Below are positions 15,544 to 24,823 of a DNA stretch of 64,000 nt, piece by piece. The stretch lies in contig NZ_FMWO01000030.1 in the NCBI RefSeq assembly GCF_900103035.1, positions 1 through 64,000 of the forward strand, given 5' to 3'. This DNA is from Nitrosomonas mobilis (GTDB lineage Bacteria; Pseudomonadota; Gammaproteobacteria; Burkholderiales; Nitrosomonadaceae). The notes beneath the pieces are model-generated. The model had not been told where the DNA came from and searched no databases. It saw nothing but the letters and a program-made list of their open reading frames with translations. Position 1 is the stretch's first letter. The number at the start of each line of letters is the position of its first letter. The position numbers were made by a program, and so were the translations under genes.

Positions 15544-15911
15544 AAATGGAATTAAAAAACAGCTTTGAAGTGCTGCAGCATGAATGGGTAGACAGATTTT
15601 ACAGTCAAAATAACTAGAATTTAAATCGTCAATACTATTTTTTTATAAAAAATACGTTAGATTACAGAATACCAACAATGAAGAGGATTTTGTGAAGCTA
15701 ATTGAAGAATATGGGGATGTAACAGGATTTTTCAAGATTTCTTTGCCTTGAGAAAAATAAAAGCTGTCTCTGTGTCAATTAATGATAAGTCGAATCTCAA
15801 GAAAGTAATTGGCATTCATCAATATTGATTATGGGTGTGTGTAACGATCCAGTAAAAACCTGCTCAGATGATAATGGAGAAAAGACACCGTGAGCATCAA
15901 GATAGAAGACG

Positions 15912-15938
15912 AAAAAAAGGGTGGCGTCCCCTTTTTTG
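15912..15938. repeat. Solo REP-like hairpin
   Basis: AAAAAAAGGGTGGCGTCCCC plus a T run; the reverse complement matches the left end of RAYT remnant A. As at other sites, an open frame of unknown origin begins immediately to its right. Confidence 0.6.
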
Positions 15939-16095
15939 CCTTTTTTTGAATACCTTCGCATCCAAATCTGTCGATAGTACCGTTACGCAATTAGCCGTTG
16001 AAATGAAAGTGCTGATCGAGCAGATGCGTGAGCAGATTCAAAATATCGAGTAGATTTTCTGCCCATCCAAGAACGTCTAAGAAAATATGTTATTT

Positions 16096-16119
16096 CCCTG
16101 TAAATACAGGGATTTTTTT
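16096..16119 (+). terminator. Rho-independent terminator-like hairpin
   Basis: CCCTGTA-AA-TACAGGG (16096-16111) is followed by ATTTTTTTA. A 7 bp stem with a T run on the plus strand; the gene it would terminate is not evident. Confidence 0.6.
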
Positions 16120-16262
16120 ATTCCCCCCATCCAAACAAGCTGGCAGCTGTCCGCTGCAACGATTTGTGCACGCCCAGCATGGACATGAACCAATGAGGTA
16201 AAAATTCGCTGTAGAAAGGTCACCATCCTGAGCGATTTATATCGCTATTAGATGCCAACGGA

Positions 16263-19200
16263 TTATTCAAATAACTTTAGATATTTGGCAGCGAAAATAC
16301 CAATAGATGCCAATATTATTAAAGTTGCGCGCATGACAGGTTGCTCGAACATGGGTTCAAAAGCACCCTTATTGACGTTGTTTATCCTATTAATAACTTC
16401 ATCGACTTCTGTTTTTTTTGCCCTATTAATAGCTGCATCGACTTCTGTCTTGCAAGAAAAACAATCTTTACCCAGGTTTTCGGCGCACTTAATGACGGAA
16501 CGCTTAAGGTGTCCTGCCTCATTTCGAAGCATAAAACCTGCAAAAAAGAGTAATGAGATGCTTGCAGCAAAGGTGATGCCCTTGCTAAGCGGGAACTCCT
16601 GATTATCAAAATATGCAGTTCTGGCAAATAACATCAACATAATACAAAGCATCGGAAAATAAATAAGCCTGTCGACTTTCAACGTTCTTCCTGCGACCAG
16701 GTCGATAATCTGTTCGAGTGACCTAAGTGAATCAACTTTATTTATTCTTGCGTCATCAAATGTCTTTAAGTCATCCTCTTTTTTTAGTGTAGTTTTATCA
16801 ACGAGCAGGGGATGCTTCGTACGCAGCTTTTGAATCCAGAAATAGTTCAGCCTCACAGCATCCAGTATAAAAAAGAGCAGTATCATGATCACTACAAAAC
16901 TAATTACCCCTACCCAGGCAGCCCAGTCACAAGTGTCGCCCCGGCATGGTGATGGCCAGGGCGGCAGTAAGTAAATAAGGAGGGTTTCAATAATTGCAAA
17001 GCATAGCCATATTGCGACAACACGATATGCACGGTGCTCGAATTGGCCGTAGGCACAATATTCCTGCCATAGGTCCTTTAACCCAAGGATATTAGGATTT
17101 CTTTCTGCCCAATTTTTGATATCTCGAAAATTTCCTTTTTCATCCTCAGATGTCACTAAATAGGGGATGGTAAGAAGCAAAAGAACCCCGAGGCAAGCGT
17201 CGAGCTGAAGTTCTGATGGAGATACGTCATTTTTTGCATAAAAGAAACCAGATAGTATAAAAATCAGGCTAGGCCACCAAGCTACCCCCCCGTCCACTGT
17301 ATTTGAAACAGTATCAAAGTATTGTCTATTTATGTATTTAGAATTGTCCTCAAGAATACGTTTCGTAGAAAAGATAAATGCGCATGCCAGCAAGGTCGCA
17401 ATGATTTGTATGAATACGGTAGGCCAAAGACTGATGCCATCCTTAAAACTGAGCGGCTCTCCTAACGTATCTATAGTAGCAGCGTAAGCGATGGGAAATA
17501 TTATGAGCGAACCAAAGAACAACCATCCAATTAAATAATTGGAATTGGGACGTACTTGCCAAAGAAAAAAGATAAGAACAAGGGTAATCCCACCCAGCAG
17601 CCCTAGTTGCTCTGTGGCTTGTTCCTGAGCATTATCGAGAGGGTCAATAGAACTTTCGTCATCTTTCTTCTGCTCATCTTTCTCTTGCGCCAGAAGAACA
17701 GGACCGTTACGACCGATTTCAAAAATTTTAGGTTCAGGTTTTTTGTCATCGTTTTTAACATCATCCTTGAAGAGCTTGATAGTATGGTAAAAAATGTTGG
17801 TCTGTTGGCTATCCCGAAAGCCCGGAAAATGTTCCTGATATTTTGGACCAAGCCGCAGATTGAAGTGTGAGGCGACCACTAGGTTTCTGACCGCTTGCCA
17901 ATGCTGCGGAGAAAACATTTGCGCATCCAGATCGGTTGTAAAAACCAGAATCTCAGGCATTTTTGCCCGCAATGCTTCAAGGATTCGCAGTTTGTCATTA
18001 AAATCGCTGCCAAAAATGCCTACAGCCTTTATCCCGCTATCGCGCTTGTCTATATTTATGTCATTATGAGAATTTTTAATTTCCTTTGCCAATCGATGCA
18101 AGTAATCCACTTGACTTGGGCCAACGGGTAATGGCGATGGATTATGTAGATCGATAACAGCACGGCGTTCAGCTTGTTTGCTGGCTGCTTGATAATCCCC
18201 ATTTTTATCTTGTTTATCAATTATTGTCTGGTTGGCATCCAGACCTTTTAGATAGAAAACGTTTTTTATTTCGCTTATTATTTCGCTTATTTTACAAGGA
18301 GGTGGCTGCGCATTCATAACAGGTGGCTGCGCATTCATAACAGGTAACCGCGCATTCATAACAGGTATATGGCAAGAGGAGCGCTCGACGAAATGCTTAC
18401 TTATATGTTCAAGGAAGTTGTTCGCCAAATTGCGTGCATCTTCTGAACCTTGTTCTGTAATAATACCGACTTCAGATGATCTGAAGATATTACGTAGATT
18501 GAGTTCCTTAGCTAGATTTTGAGTTAGATTTTCAGTAAGTGCTCCAAGTGCTTCGTCGCTGTTGAGATATGGGACAAAAGAGATATTATTAATGAATGCT
18601 ACTGGTGCTTTTATCTGCTTCTGATAAATGATGTTGTTCAGATCATAAATATAGACCTTATTACTTTTATCTATAAATTTTCGTAGATTCTCTGACACAT
18701 AAGTGAGCTTATCCTTATTAGTAAATATCTCGCTATTCATCCAGACAACAACAATATCTGGTTTAGATTCCTTATAGAAACGTTCCCAGCGCGCATCATA
18801 TTCATTACCACTAACATTCTTTTGATTACCGCTACTATTCTTTTGACTAGAGAAGAAATGCAAACGGTTTGGTTCGCGAGGGCGATAGCCTGATTCTATT
18901 AGTCCTGCAATGACTGCGTAACGATACCTGGTTCTAATTTCCTTATTTTCCAATGTATTGGGAGCTTTTAACACCGGAGCCAATATTGTTACGTAATCTT
19001 TTTTGACTGTTTCTCCATTTTGCATATCTTCTGCTTTGTCACTAACGCATGTAGTAGAAGATTGATCACCTTGTGTACAAGAATTTAAATCGTACTCGAA
19101 AGGATCCTGCCATAGCCAGCTTTCATAACCGTACCCGGTAATACGTGGGTCTTGATGTTGGACGTATGGATCAAGAGGGCGTGAGTTCTTGATTGGGCTG

Positions 19201-19283
19201 TCATGCCACATCAAAAATGTAAACATAACGAGCAAAGCCACTCCCGCGAGGGCTAGGTCAGGCTCTTTTATTGGAGGCATCAT
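16263..19283 (-). CDS. Large multi-pass membrane protein, unknown function
   Basis: A 1006-residue protein not assigned to a named family. One TM helix (about 9-27) is followed by a soluble region of about 540 residues, then roughly eight more TM helices (about 575-1000), a short charged loop and a terminal TM. The second half of the soluble region contains FGSDFNDKLRILEALR, VFTTDLDAQMF, RNLVVAS and GFRDSQQTNIF. This order suggests a type I periplasmic-binding-protein-like fold, so it may be a receptor; that is inference. Three short repeats occur inside the gene: PVMNAxx three times (18300-18362), QKNxSGN twice (about 18808-18850) and KTEVDxxINR twice (about 16375-16450). No operon partner is evident. 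Confidence 0.7.
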   Translation of the reverse strand: MMPPIKEPDLALAGVALLVMFTFLMWHDSPIKNSRPLDPYVQHQDPRITGYGYESWLWQDPFEYDLNSCTQGDQSSTTCVSDKAEDMQNGETVKKDYVTILAPVLKAPNTLENKEIRTRYRYAVIAGLIESGYRPREPNRLHFFSSQKNSSGNQKNVSGNEYDARWERFYKESKPDIVVVWMNSEIFTNKDKLTYVSENLRKFIDKSNKVYIYDLNNIIYQKQIKAPVAFINNISFVPYLNSDEALGALTENLTQNLAKELNLRNIFRSSEVGIITEQGSEDARNLANNFLEHISKHFVERSSCHIPVMNARLPVMNAQPPVMNAQPPPCKISEIISEIKNVFYLKGLDANQTIIDKQDKNGDYQAASKQAERRAVIDLHNPSPLPVGPSQVDYLHRLAKEIKNSHNDINIDKRDSGIKAVGIFGSDFNDKLRILEALRAKMPEILVFTTDLDAQMFSPQHWQAVRNLVVASHFNLRLGPKYQEHFPGFRDSQQTNIFYHTIKLFKDDVKNDDKKPEPKIFEIGRNGPVLLAQEKDEQKKDDESSIDPLDNAQEQATEQLGLLGGITLVLIFFLWQVRPNSNYLIGWLFFGSLIIFPIAYAATIDTLGEPLSFKDGISLWPTVFIQIIATLLACAFIFSTKRILEDNSKYINRQYFDTVSNTVDGGVAWWPSLIFILSGFFYAKNDVSPSELQLDACLGVLLLLTIPYLVTSEDEKGNFRDIKNWAERNPNILGLKDLWQEYCAYGQFEHRAYRVVAIWLCFAIIETLLIYLLPPWPSPCRGDTCDWAAWVGVISFVVIMILLFFILDAVRLNYFWIQKLRTKHPLLVDKTTLKKEDDLKTFDDARINKVDSLRSLEQIIDLVAGRTLKVDRLIYFPMLCIMLMLFARTAYFDNQEFPLSKGITFAASISLLFFAGFMLRNEAGHLKRSVIKCAENLGKDCFSCKTEVDAAINRAKKTEVDEVINRINNVNKGAFEPMFEQPVMRATLIILASIGIFAAKYLKLFE
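18300..18362 (-). repeat. 21 bp intragenic tandem repeat, three copies
   Basis: The unit ends in GCGCATTCATAACAGGT on the plus strand and encodes PVMNAQP/PVMNARL on the minus strand. Two units are almost identical, the third differs at a few bases. In-frame length changes would only add or remove seven residues. Confidence 0.85.
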
Positions 19284-19339
19284 TTTGTATAGCTCCTGAG
19301 TATCGCCAGATATTGGGCACGGCGGCGTGATCAGACGAC

Positions 19340-19625
19340 CATTAATCCACCAAGCATAACAAAATCAATGTAGTGAGCTTGGCCCGGTTTTTCCGGAGAT
19401 TTTTTAGTTTGAGTAAGCGTTATCAGCTGACTCCCCCAATTAGCAATAATATGCCACTTCAATTTTGTTGGTGGGATATTTTCAATCAGCTCCAGCAGCC
19501 TGCCATTGTTTAACCAGTCAAACCCACTTCAGGGTGGCAAATTCCACTTCATTGATGTTGCGCCATGGAGCACGATGCCGTATGACTTCTGCCTTATATA
19601 GGGCTCTGTCTCAAACGCATTAAAT
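19340..19625 (-). pseudogene. IS3-family transposase OrfB 3' remnant
   Basis: The minus strand encodes KAEVIRHRAPWRNINEVEFA followed by TLKWV, which matches the C-terminal region of IS3-group OrfB (normally ...W-R..EAVE.ATLEWVDWFN..R..E.IGNIPP). A base change or shift gives a stop after KWV; the next frame continues WFNNGRLLELIENIPPTK. Upstream catalytic parts are missing. It lies upstream of the 1006-residue membrane protein gene. Confidence 0.7.
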
Positions 19626-19691
19626 ACAAAATGGTGGGGATTTTGACGCGAGAATCTTTGTTAAACTTCATAACATTCCTTTGTAATATTT

Positions 19692-19810
19692 TTAATCAGG
19701 AATGTGCTCAAGCAAATCGCTCAGCGGACAGTTAAATAACTCGCACAGTTTATCCAGCGCTTCCAGGTTTACCTTTTTTGGTATCCAGAAAATTAGAGCA
19801 AACAGAGTAG
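19692..19810 (-). pseudogene. XRE-type regulator 3' remnant
   Basis: The minus strand encodes KKVNLEALDKLCELFNCPLS followed by DLLEHIPD and a stop at 19692-19694. This is the usual end of small Cro/CI-type helix-turn-helix regulators (…VNLETLDKLCEALNCQPGDLLE…). The HTH itself is absent and the fragment merges with the 3' end of the SEC-C gene. Confidence 0.6.
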
Positions 19811-19816
19811 CGCCCG

Positions 19817-20824
19817 TTAAATTCCGAATCGGAAGGTTTGCATCAGCAGCGGCTGTATGTCTACCTTCCTCGGTACACGCTCTCCAGCAAACATCCGCCT
19901 CGGATCAACCGTAACAAATCCCCAGAACTGTAAAAAACGTTCTATAAAGCGTGACTCAATGCGCATGCCGAGTTGCTCTTGCGGTGTACGGTATTCGCTA
20001 CTTGGGTACTGGCGAACTAAATCAGGGAATGCGGTAGCAACCTCTTCAATCAATTGATCAACTGAGCTATGGCTTTGCAGTCGCCATAGCATAAACAGCC
20101 AGTATGTGCGTAAATCAACATCGTCTTCCCAGCCATCGAGGTAACCCCAGTTATACTTGGTAATTGCCGCATCTAACATGGGCAGGAAAAAGGCTTTAAC
20201 GCCATGAGTTTGAAACTGCTTTTGCGCCTCTTTTTTAATATGAAAACGGCCACTTCTGTGGCAAATAATGCCGGCAATTTCCGCCAGGATACGGGTGTAG
20301 TGCAGTGCGTTAAATCTATCCTCATTACTGCCCATATACTCACTGATGCTGGGCATAGTCTCATATTCAGCCACCGCAAATTCAGGCAACAAATCACAGG
20401 CTTGTTTCACCAGCTTTGCCGGTAAGTTACCTCCACTGGTTGCTTTAAATGAACCCTCCTGCTGCATGGCTTCATCAAGAATTAACGCTAAATAACGCAT
20501 GACGGGACTGCTTGATAAGTTGTCCGGTATGCTGATTGTTACCCAAGCCAATTCATTGAACGGCGCATACAGCCAGTTGGCCATTTGGGTTGACGAAAGG
20601 CCACAAAAATCGGGGTCAGGCTGAGTATTACGCTCGTGCATCTGCTGCTCAGCAACCAAGTTGAGTTCATCAAGGGTCAGATTGGGGTTCATTGCCACGA
20701 TTTGTGCAATCTCATCGAACACTTCAGCGTGCTGTTTTGAAACGCTGTCAATACAACAATGTTTGTATTTTTTATCACTGCCACAGGGGCAAGGATCGTT
20801 CCGGCCAGGTTTCATTTTTTCCAA
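19817..20824 (-). CDS. SEC-C motif protein
   Basis: A 335-residue protein that opens with a SEC-C zinc-binding motif (PGRNDPCPCGSDKKYKHCC, about 6-24), as found at the C-terminus of SecA and in many otherwise unrelated proteins. The remaining 310 residues are largely helical, with a Trp-rich central part (NWGYLDGWEDDVDLRTYWLF), and no family was recognised. Function is unknown; SEC-C often binds nucleic acid or ribosome-linked partners. It is flanked by XRE and IS3 remnants, so its present 3' end could be altered by a junction. Confidence 0.75.
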   Translation of the reverse strand: MEKMKPGRNDPCPCGSDKKYKHCCIDSVSKQHAEVFDEIAQIVAMNPNLTLDELNLVAEQQMHERNTQPDPDFCGLSSTQMANWLYAPFNELAWVTISIPDNLSSSPVMRYLALILDEAMQQEGSFKATSGGNLPAKLVKQACDLLPEFAVAEYETMPSISEYMGSNEDRFNALHYTRILAEIAGIICHRSGRFHIKKEAQKQFQTHGVKAFFLPMLDAAITKYNWGYLDGWEDDVDLRTYWLFMLWRLQSHSSVDQLIEEVATAFPDLVRQYPSSEYRTPQEQLGMRIESRFIERFLQFWGFVTVDPRRMFAGERVPRKVDIQPLLMQTFRFGI

Positions 20825-21009
20825 TGCTAACTGCTAAGATTGGTTAATAGCCAAGGGCAAGTGATGGGCAGTTTGGTGGGCAAGGCGGCGTTTTTGACGG
20901 GCATTCATACGCTAATTTATTGAGTCTATTAAGATATCGCCTGTTATTTAACGAGCAAAACCAAAATATTGAATAAAATCAAATCATATTTTCAAAAACG
21001 GAAATGCTC

Positions 21010-21633
21010 TCATCTTCTGAATTTCCACCAGAAGCCGGCTGCTATCAGTAGTATCACGATTAGCCAGTTACCATAACGCCGCATCCATTCTGCCGGGTTC
21101 TTCTGTGCAAAAATCTGGATTTCAGCAAGATCGACAATTTTTGCTCCTGTTTGACCCTCATTTTCCGTTTGAAGATGCAGTTTTATCGATATTGTGTGGC
21201 GTCCGGATTCATTTGGTGTAACGCTCCACGCCCAGCTGGTTTCATCATAGCTGGTATAAATCTGTGGCTGTGGGCCATGTGGCTCAAATGACAGCAGTGC
21301 TGTCGTCAGCTCTGCCTGCATTTCTGGATACACTCTCCCTTCTATGTGCTGTATTGATACCCCGGCAGGTGATTTATCCACAATCCTGTTAATACGTTGC
21401 GCGAGTTTGTCCGTATCCAGCTGCAGGGTAATAGTGAAGGGCTCATATTGCTTGATTTCGGCAGGCAGACTCACAACCGAGCCATCCACCGGCAGTTTTG
21501 TCATGACGAGTGAGTTAAATTGTTTATCACCAAACCAGGCATGCGCGATGAGATTCATGGTGTACGGTACAAAGAGGATGGCCACCAGCAAACATGGTAA
21601 TAGCAGGGAAAAACTGATTAGGGGTCTACGCAT
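21010..21633 (-). CDS. Hypothetical bitopic membrane protein
   Basis: A 207-residue protein with hydrophobic segments at both ends (about 8-30 and 188-204) and a periplasmic-looking beta-rich domain between, including a WAWSVTPNESGRHTISIKL segment like that of immunoglobulin-like or wall-anchoring domains. The C-terminus WWKFRR is basic and probably cytoplasmic. No family recognised. It is divergent from the GDPD gene. Confidence 0.6.
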   Translation of the reverse strand: MRRPLISFSLLLPCLLVAILFVPYTMNLIAHAWFGDKQFNSLVMTKLPVDGSVVSLPAEIKQYEPFTITLQLDTDKLAQRINRIVDKSPAGVSIQHIEGRVYPEMQAELTTALLSFEPHGPQPQIYTSYDETSWAWSVTPNESGRHTISIKLHLQTENEGQTGAKIVDLAEIQIFAQKNPAEWMRRYGNWLIVILLIAAGFWWKFRR

Positions 21634-21692
21634 ATTATCTCCAGTTATATCCAGTCAGGGTTCTCCTGATTCGGGCATATGACAAGTCGCGT

Positions 21693-21708
21693 TCCTGCGA
21701 AAGCAGGA
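21693..21708. repeat. Short palindromic hairpin with GAAA loop
   Basis: TCCTGC-GAAA-GCAGGA, a perfect 6 bp stem with a tetraloop, inside CGTTCCTGCGAAAGCAGGAG. Similar small palindromes (TTCCCGCGAAAGCGGGAA type) are dispersed in many proteobacterial genomes. Confidence 0.55.
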
Positions 21709-21747
21709 GTAGACTTTAGTGATATCAGATAATTATTCATTACTTTT

Positions 21748-22500
21748 ATGACGATCAAACCTACTTTTATCGCCCATCGGGGTTACCCCGCATTGTATCC
21801 GGAAAATTCGTTGGCAGGAATTGAGGCGGCGATCTGCACAGGTGTGCGCCATGTTGAAATCGATATCCAGCTCAGCAATAGCCTGACTCCTTTTTTATGC
21901 CATGACGACCATCTGCAACGATTGATCGGCCAGGATATCAATTTGACGCTGCTAAGTAATGCTGAAATTGAAAACCTGGCAGTACCCTATCCAACTTTAT
22001 CGCCGTTTGCAAACAAGTCTGAACCCATTTCTCGTCTGGCAGACTTCTGCTTATATCTGGCAAACCATCCACAAGTTTTTGCATTTGTTGAAATCAAAGT
22101 AGAGAGTATTGTGCGCTTTGGATTGCAGCGAACCGTAACAGCAATTTTTGATGAGGTTTACCCGGTGAGATCGCAGTGCACCATGATTTCATTCGACTCG
22201 GAAGCACTCATACTGATTCGCAAAATGGGTATGCCAAAAATTGGCTGGGTGATTGAGCAGCGCGACGAAACAACTCAGGTAATTGCGTCCCGCCTGTCTC
22301 CTGATTTTCTTTTTTGTGATGTCAGTAAACTGGCCGCAACAATTGAGGAAATGTGGAGAGGGCCATGGCAATGGGTCATTTACAGCATCAACGACCCGAT
22401 AGAAGCTGCTCGCCATGCCAACGCGGGATTCACGCTGATTGAAACCGATGATATCGGCGCCATGCTTGGTAAAGCATCCTCAAAGCGTGATCAAACATGA
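21748..22500 (+). CDS. Glycerophosphodiester phosphodiesterase
   Basis: A 250-residue GDPD-family enzyme that splits glycerophosphodiesters into glycerol 3-phosphate and an alcohol. Catalytic and metal residues are visible: H10-R11 in IAHRGYP, E38 and D40 in VEIDIQ, and H52 in CHDDHL. The C-terminal VYSINDP and TDDIG parts are typical. No signal peptide is seen, so it is probably cytoplasmic. Its stop overlaps the ATG of the next gene by 4 bp, coupling it to a GlpD-like enzyme that would consume its product. Confidence 0.9.
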   Translation: MTIKPTFIAHRGYPALYPENSLAGIEAAICTGVRHVEIDIQLSNSLTPFLCHDDHLQRLIGQDINLTLLSNAEIENLAVPYPTLSPFANKSEPISRLADFCLYLANHPQVFAFVEIKVESIVRFGLQRTVTAIFDEVYPVRSQCTMISFDSEALILIRKMGMPKIGWVIEQRDETTQVIASRLSPDFLFCDVSKLAATIEEMWRGPWQWVIYSINDPIEAARHANAGFTLIETDDIGAMLGKASSKRDQT

Positions 22501-23666
22501 ATCGATATTACGACATAGCCATCATTGGCGGCGGTATCCAAGGCGTAGCAGTTGCACAGGCTGCTGCTGCACAGGGATACAGTGTTCTGCTTCTGGAAAA
22601 AACCGCGTTGGCAGCAGGTACTTCCAGCCGCTCAAGCAAGTTGGTACACGGCGGGCTGCGCTATCTTGAGAGTGGTCATTTTAAGCTCGTTGCTGAAAGT
22701 CTCAGAGAACGTGCTGATCTGTTACGTCTAGCGCCCTCCCTCGTCAAGTTGCAGCCATTTCATATTCCGGTATATCGCCATACTACCCGTAGCCCATGGA
22801 TGCTGCGCCTCGGCTTGAGTCTATATGCATTGCTTGCAAGATTCGGCACTGGCTCCGGTTTTTCTTCCGTCGCCCGCAAGCAATGGGGTACGCTCGATGG
22901 TCTGTCTACCGACGGCTTACAGCATGTTTTCCGGTACTGGGATGCGCAAACCGATGATCAGGCACTTACACAGGCCATCATGCAATCCGCACAGTCACTT
23001 GGCGCCATGCTTATCTGTCCGGCTGAATTCACACAGGCAGTCATTGCCGATGATCAGTGCGACATCGAATTCAGGCAGAACGGACAAATTCACGCCTGTA
23101 GTGCAAGTGTATTAATCAATGCTGCCGGCCCCTGGGTTGAACAGGTTGCAGAACGAGTCTCACCAAGGCTTGCGCCTTTTCCGGTCGAGCTGGTACAAGG
23201 CACGCATCTGGTGCTGGATGGTGAACTAAAACAGGGCTGCTACTATATGGAATCCCCCCAGGACCAACGGGCGATCTTCGCTCTGCCATGGAAGCACCAT
23301 ATTCTGCTTGGTACTACCGAAACCATCTATCACGGCACACCGGATAACACTGCACCATTGGCAATAGAAGAACGTTATTTGCTGGATTGTTTCCAGCACT
23401 ACTTCCCGCGACACAGCGTGTCAGTGCTGTCTCGTTTTGCCGGTTTGCGCGTTTTACCTGCCGATAGCAGTGCAATTTTTCGGCGCTCGCGCGAAATACA
23501 CTTGCAGGGTGACCGGTCGTTAAATCCGCGTGTCGTCGGTATTTATGGCGGAAAACTGACTACCAGCCGTGCCACCGCCCAGAAAGTCATGCGTCTGATT
23601 AAACCATCACTGCCAGCACGAATCGCCAAAGCGGATGTTTCTCAATTATCTCTTGAACTTCAATAA
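22497..23666 (+). CDS. GlpD-like FAD-dependent glycerol-3-phosphate dehydrogenase
   Basis: A 389-residue flavoprotein of the GlpD/DAO family, expected to oxidise glycerol 3-phosphate to dihydroxyacetone phosphate and pass electrons to quinone. The FAD-binding GGGIQG is at 11-16, followed by GTSSRSSKLVHGGLRYLE (about 41-58), a GlpD signature. It is about 110 residues shorter than E. coli GlpD and lacks the C-terminal alpha domain, which is seen in some other lineages. Coupling with GDPD supports a role in phospholipid head-group breakdown; the exact substrate remains an inference. Confidence 0.82.
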   Translation: MNRYYDIAIIGGGIQGVAVAQAAAAQGYSVLLLEKTALAAGTSSRSSKLVHGGLRYLESGHFKLVAESLRERADLLRLAPSLVKLQPFHIPVYRHTTRSPWMLRLGLSLYALLARFGTGSGFSSVARKQWGTLDGLSTDGLQHVFRYWDAQTDDQALTQAIMQSAQSLGAMLICPAEFTQAVIADDQCDIEFRQNGQIHACSASVLINAAGPWVEQVAERVSPRLAPFPVELVQGTHLVLDGELKQGCYYMESPQDQRAIFALPWKHHILLGTTETIYHGTPDNTAPLAIEERYLLDCFQHYFPRHSVSVLSRFAGLRVLPADSSAIFRRSREIHLQGDRSLNPRVVGIYGGKLTTSRATAQKVMRLIKPSLPARIAKADVSQLSLELQ

Positions 23667-23676
23667 AAAGAGCGCT

Positions 23677-24558
23677 ATGAGAGTTACAATTGATACCAGC
23701 AAATTCCTGGTCAACCCGAATAGCAAAATTGATCTGTCACAATGGCGAACTGAAGTACCAGCTTTCTATCAGTCGAAGGAAAGTTACCTGACGCTGCTGG
23801 ATGAATCTCGCCAGAAGATCGGTGCATTGCAGGAAGTGCTGTATGCACATGACCGTTATGCAGTATTACTGATTTTTCAGGGAATGGATTCCGCTGGTAA
23901 AGGCAGCGCCATCAAGCACGTCATGTCTGGTATCAATCCGCAAGGCTGTCAGGTCCTCAGCTTTCTGGCACCCGGTCCTGAGGCGCTGGAACACGATTTT
24001 CTGTGGCGTGCCAACAAATCGCTACCGGAACGTGGTCGCATCGGTATTTTTGACCGCTCCTATTATGAAGAAGTCGTCGTGGTGCGCATCCAACCTCAAC
24101 TTCTCGAACAACAGCGTATTCCGGCTGAATTCGTTGATCCCAAACATATCTGGCAGGAGCGTTTCAGCGATATTGTCAATCTGGAAAATTACCTGCACCG
24201 CAATGGCACGCGTATCATCAAGTTTTTTCTGCATCTGTCGAAGAAAGAACAGCGTAAACGTCTACTTGCCCGCATCGATGAACCTTCGAAAAACTGGAAA
24301 ATTACCGGTGCTGATATCGAAGCGCGCCGTAAATGGGATGATTATCAGCATGCCTATGGAGAATGTATAGGCACGACGAGCACAGAAATCGCTCCATGGT
24401 TCATCGTGCCCGCTGATGACAAGCGCAACACGCGCCTGATTGTGTCCTCAATCCTGCTCGAAACCCTGCAAAGCCTGAAGATGGATTTTCCTCAATCTTC
24501 AGATGTACGCCGCGCCGAGCTGGCGCGCATGCAGACTTATTTGAAAAGCGACAAATGA
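23677..24558 (+). CDS. PPK2-family polyphosphate:nucleotide phosphotransferase
   Basis: A 293-residue PPK2-family kinase that transfers phosphate between polyphosphate and nucleotides. Walker A GMDSAGKGS is at 69-77, a lid with IFDRSYYEEVVVVR lies around 124-137, and DDYQHAYGE near 218. The pattern (SKESYLTLL…HDRYAVLLIFQGMD) fits the PPK2 'related 1' subgroup. The ATG at 23677, preceded by AAAAAGAG, is used; a longer in-frame extension runs through the end of the previous gene. It is 10 bp downstream of the GlpD-like gene and probably co-transcribed. Preference for AMP, ADP or GDP cannot be told. Confidence 0.88.
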   Translation: MRVTIDTSKFLVNPNSKIDLSQWRTEVPAFYQSKESYLTLLDESRQKIGALQEVLYAHDRYAVLLIFQGMDSAGKGSAIKHVMSGINPQGCQVLSFLAPGPEALEHDFLWRANKSLPERGRIGIFDRSYYEEVVVVRIQPQLLEQQRIPAEFVDPKHIWQERFSDIVNLENYLHRNGTRIIKFFLHLSKKEQRKRLLARIDEPSKNWKITGADIEARRKWDDYQHAYGECIGTTSTEIAPWFIVPADDKRNTRLIVSSILLETLQSLKMDFPQSSDVRRAELARMQTYLKSDK

Positions 24559-24823
24559 AGTGTGCCTGCGAATTGAATAGATCATAGAAATAACATCGGC
24601 GTTTCGACGGACCTTGGAGATGACCCGGAACACAAAGAAAAGCCTTTACTTTGTAAATAGAGACATTCCTCTTGCGGAAGAAGAGGCAGCTTTATTTCCG
24701 GTAATGCTGAAATTGGTTTAGCATTGGTCATGATTCTGCCGTTAAGAAAATCACCAAGAATTGCAAAACTCTCTCAACTGGTATTATCTTCGTCTGGCAG
24801 ATGAATATTTGACGATACAAAAA

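Larger units (their letters stand above)
15544..16262. other. Intergenic region with REP hairpin, no clear gene
   Basis: About 720 bp. It holds a solo REP-like hairpin (15912-15938), a terminator-like stem-loop (16096-16119) and a short open stretch to 16053 whose last 35 residues (ending EQMREQIQNIE) might be the tail of a lost gene cut at the REP. No complete gene is supported. The promoter of the leftward baeRF-like gene should be at the left end. Confidence 0.5.

Noticed and set aside
15177-15617. 146-codon plus-strand frame
   Set aside because: It is antisense to the baeRF-like gene, has no recognisable domain, and its composition is that of a shadow frame in G/C-rich coding DNA.
15868-16053. 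61-codon frame containing a REP hairpin as a real gene
   Set aside because: Its first half is REP sequence. The second half may be the tail of a lost gene but could not be assigned.
18300-18362. Short direct repeats as a CRISPR array
   Set aside because: The three 21 bp units are contiguous without spacers and encode seven in-frame residues of a large protein.
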